Source: Lentisphaeria bacterium UBA1732
Lineage (GTDB): Bacteria > Verrucomicrobiota > Lentisphaeria > Victivallales > UBA1829
Reading direction: 5' to 3'
NCBI GenBank assembly: GCA_002315855.1
Contig: DCIG01000066.1
Location: forward strand, 1 to 54,556
Length of the DNA: 54,556 nt
Numbering within the stretch: position 1 is the stretch's first letter; each line of letters starts with the position of its first letter. Shown one piece after another: positions 52,711 through 54,556 of this stretch. The position numbers and the translations under genes were made by a program. The notes beneath the pieces were generated by a model, which saw only the letters and a program-made list of their open reading frames with translations, made no database searches and had not been told where the DNA came from.

Positions 52711-52745
52711 CTTATCTGTAAGAACCAGAAACCAAAGGAGGTCTT

Positions 52746-53087
52746 ATGAAACTGGTGATTGCTTATATTCAGCCTGATCGGTTGAATCCCGTCAAACAGG
52801 CATTGTATGCCCGTAATATCTTCAAAATTTCCGTTACAAATGCACTTGGCTGCGGTCAGCAGCGAGGGTATGTCCAAATGTGGAGAGGTGCTCTTGAAGA
52901 AGTTAATCTTCTGAAAAAAGTTCGACTCGCGATTGCCGTAAACGATGAATTTGTCGAAACTACAATCGAAGGCATCTGCGAAGGCGCAAGAACAAGTCAC
53001 ATCGGTGATGGAAAAATTTTCGTTTTGCCGTTGGATGAATGTATTCGCATCCGTACCGGAGAACGCGGCGCGAAAGCCATAGGATAA
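52746..53087 (+). CDS. glnB: PII signal protein lacking Tyr51
   Basis: PII protein of 113 residues, a trimer that reads ATP/ADP and 2-oxoglutarate and controls its partners, here probably AmtB. The B loop (I-G-D-G-K-I-F-V, 86-93) and the R-I-R-T-G-E block are present; Gln39 and Lys58, which help to bind 2-oxoglutarate, are kept. In the T loop Tyr46 is Trp, Tyr51 is Glu and Arg38 is Gln, so the normal uridylylation site is missing. It is first in a two-gene unit with amtB and is preceded by a sigma-54 promoter. GlnK is an equally good name. AAAGGAGG precedes the ATG. Confidence 0.92.
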   Translation: MKLVIAYIQPDRLNPVKQALYARNIFKISVTNALGCGQQRGYVQMWRGALEEVNLLKKVRLAIAVNDEFVETTIEGICEGARTSHIGDGKIFVLPLDECIRIRTGERGAKAIG

Positions 53088-53099
53088 AAGGAGCATAAT

Positions 53100-54440
53100 A
53101 TGAAAGGACTATTTTCTCTTATATTGGGATGCTGTGTGATATGCACTGCGTATGCTGCTGAAAATGATGTCACTGTCTCTCTGAATACTGCGGATGCAGT
53201 TCAAACCAATTTGAATGTCGTTTGGACTCTGATTGCCGGAATCCTGGTCTTTACAATGCAGGCCGGGTTCGCACTTGTTGAGGCAGGTTTGACACGTGCG
53301 AAGAATACCTGCAATATCATGATGAAAAACGTAATGGACTTCGTAATTGGCTCCATCTGTTTCTGGTTGATTGGTTCCGCATTTATGTTCGGGACAACGA
53401 AATTTGGAATCATTGGAACCAGCGGTTTTTTTATGGACATCTTCAAAAGCGGAGATGACTGGAACTGGACATATATGTTCTTCCAGACCATGTTCTGTGC
53501 CACATCGGCGACGATTGTTTCAGGTGCCATGGCCGAACGTACTCAGTTCCGTTCCTATCTGATTTACTCTGTCGTCATTTCACTTTTTATCTATCCCATC
53601 GCCGGAAAATGGGCATGGGGCGGCGGCTGGTTGGCAGATTTGAATTTCCATGATTTTGCAGGTTCTACGGTAGTACACAGTGTCGGCGGGTGGCTGGCTC
53701 TTGCGGGGGCACTCATTCTTGGTCCGAGACTTGGTAAATATGGACCGGACGGCAAGCCTCGCGCCATTCCCGGACACAGCATTGCGCTTGCCGCAACAGG
53801 GGTGCTTGTTCTGTGGATTGGATGGTTTGGTTTCAATCCGGGATCCACTGTCGCTGGCATTGGCGATATCGGACGCGTGGCTATGATAACCAATTTCGGT
53901 GCTGTTTCCGGTACGCTTGCCGCCATGTTCACAGCCTGGTTTATTCTGAAGAAACCGGATGCCTCAATGACTCTGAATGGTGCTCTTGCCGGATTGGTCG
54001 CGATTACTGCTTCTTGCGATATAGTAACTCCGGTTGGTGCATTGATGATTGGCGGCATTGCAGGATGGCTCGTCGTTGTGAGTGTCCTTTTCATTGACCG
54101 ATTCGGTGTGGATGATCCTGTTGGCGCAATCAGTGTTCACTTGGTTAATGGCGTTTGGGGAACTTTGGCATGTGGTCTGTTTGGTGCTGAAGCCGTTTTG
54201 AAAACTGCCCCCGTTAATTCCGGGTTGTTTTATGGCGGGGGATTTCATTCCCTGTGTGTTCAGTTGCTTGGCATTGCGTCTTACGGAACATGGGCATTCA
54301 TTTTGGGCTTGATTACCTTTGTAACCATCAGAAAAACGATTGGTCTCCGCGTTTCGGATGATGAAGAACGCAAGGGATTGGATATGACGGAACATGGAAC
54401 CGATGCTTATGCCGGTTTTCAGTTCTTTATCAATGAATAA
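53100..54440 (+). CDS. amtB: Ammonium transporter
   Basis: Membrane protein of 446 residues with an N-terminal signal peptide (about 1-19) and eleven spans, forming a trimeric ammonium channel. F-A-L-V-E-A-G-L-T-R-A-K-N, the first twin-histidine block A-G-S-T-V-V-H-S-V-G-G and the second, H-L-V-N-G-V-W-G-T-L, are typical. The C-terminal tail has the D-D-E-E-R-K-G-L-D-M-T-E-H-G-T-D-A-Y segment that PII contacts. It starts 12 bases past glnB, with AAGGAG. The pairing fits a glnK-amtB operon. Confidence 0.97.
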   Translation: MKGLFSLILGCCVICTAYAAENDVTVSLNTADAVQTNLNVVWTLIAGILVFTMQAGFALVEAGLTRAKNTCNIMMKNVMDFVIGSICFWLIGSAFMFGTTKFGIIGTSGFFMDIFKSGDDWNWTYMFFQTMFCATSATIVSGAMAERTQFRSYLIYSVVISLFIYPIAGKWAWGGGWLADLNFHDFAGSTVVHSVGGWLALAGALILGPRLGKYGPDGKPRAIPGHSIALAATGVLVLWIGWFGFNPGSTVAGIGDIGRVAMITNFGAVSGTLAAMFTAWFILKKPDASMTLNGALAGLVAITASCDIVTPVGALMIGGIAGWLVVVSVLFIDRFGVDDPVGAISVHLVNGVWGTLACGLFGAEAVLKTAPVNSGLFYGGGFHSLCVQLLGIASYGTWAFILGLITFVTIRKTIGLRVSDDEERKGLDMTEHGTDAYAGFQFFINE

Positions 54441-54448
54441 TCGAGCAT

Positions 54449-54484
54449 TCCGTCTCTGTTTCTTGGCAGAGACGGATTTTTTTT
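54449..54484 (+). terminator. Intrinsic terminator of glnB-amtB
   Basis: TCCGTCTCTG pairs with CAGAGACGGA (10 bp, eight-base loop) and is followed by eight T. The best terminator in the window, eight bases past the amtB stop codon. The last 70 bases of the window hold nothing else that I can support. Confidence 0.93.
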
Positions 54485-54556
54485 CTCGACCATTTAACAC
54501 CTGAACTTTTCATCAAAAATATACTTTTTTTGGAAAAAGTTGAAAATCGTGCTTGA

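Larger units (their letters stand above)
52528..52745. other. Control region between carB and glnB
   Basis: About 220 bases holding the end of the carB transcript and the glnB sigma-54 promoter. No copy of the TTTACA-N5-TGTAAA palindrome is present. TCTTA-TCTG-TAAGA (52710-52723) spans the predicted start of transcription. The words TTTTCCATTTT (52617 and 52636) recur in tandem. Confidence 0.5.

Noticed and set aside
1..54556. CRISPR array, insertion sequence, prophage or replication origin
   Set aside because: No regularly spaced direct repeats, transposase or phage genes were seen. FtsK, MnmG and RodZ are chromosomal genes, but no DnaA boxes with dnaA were found near mnmG.

Overview
The window (54.6 kb) reads as chromosomal DNA of a Gram-negative, carbohydrate-degrading anaerobe. 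An LptE-like lipoprotein, a BamD-like lipoprotein-assembly TPR protein and an LpxH-type phosphoesterase imply an outer membrane with lipopolysaccharide. Type III glutamine synthetase, a Bacteroidetes-style PurF and a dense xylanolytic locus suggest the PVC/Lentisphaerae (Victivallales) area. That placement is inference at low to moderate confidence; there is no 16S gene here.

Layout. 1-657: non-coding, with a terminator hairpin. 658-2299 (-): envelope pair, BamD-like TPR protein then LptE-like lipoprotein. 2708-2782 (-): tRNA-Thr. 3065-5152 (+): LpxH-like, ABM monooxygenase, coaD, yceD operon. 5199-8605 (-): compact restriction-modification island, with a Cro/C1-HTH-fused cytosine-5 methyltransferase, a nuclease with a FokI-like cleavage domain, and Vsr. 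8745-15673 (-): ftsK, rodZ-like, mnmG and an OppC-like permease. 16037-16126 (-): tRNA-Ser. 16304-31529 (-): glucuronoxylan utilisation locus, with GH31, GH10, a CE6-type esterase, GH115, a CUT1 ABC transporter and cytoplasmic GH52 beta-xylosidase. 31577-32206 (-): hemolysin III family membrane protein. 32433-32783 (+): tmRNA. 32821-54440: nitrogen and glutamine block.

The nitrogen block is the most striking part. Leftward are gltB-nadE-gltD and a NifA-like sigma-54 activator. Rightward are glnN-purF-carA-pyrG-carB and then glnB-amtB. Three near-consensus -24/-12 (sigma-54) promoters drive gltB, glnN and glnB. Between the divergent gltB and glnN promoters lie two palindromes of the form TTTACA-N5-TGTAAA, placed almost symmetrically at about -65 and -96 from both predicted starts, as expected of a shared enhancer. 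So ammonium uptake, GS-GOGAT, and most of the large glutamine-consuming amidotransferases (GltB, NadE, PurF, CarA, PyrG) appear to form one sigma-54 regulon. The PII protein of this block lacks the usual uridylylated Tyr51.

The xylan locus works in series. An anchored GH10 cuts the backbone, a CE6-type esterase and GH115 remove acetyl and (methyl)glucuronic acid side groups, the ABC transporter imports oligosaccharides, and GH52 releases xylose inside the cell. A family of 43-bp palindromes with arms GAGCTGATTTCAAA / TTTGAAATCAGCTC is scattered between genes of both large blocks. No insertion sequence, CRISPR array or prophage gene was seen.
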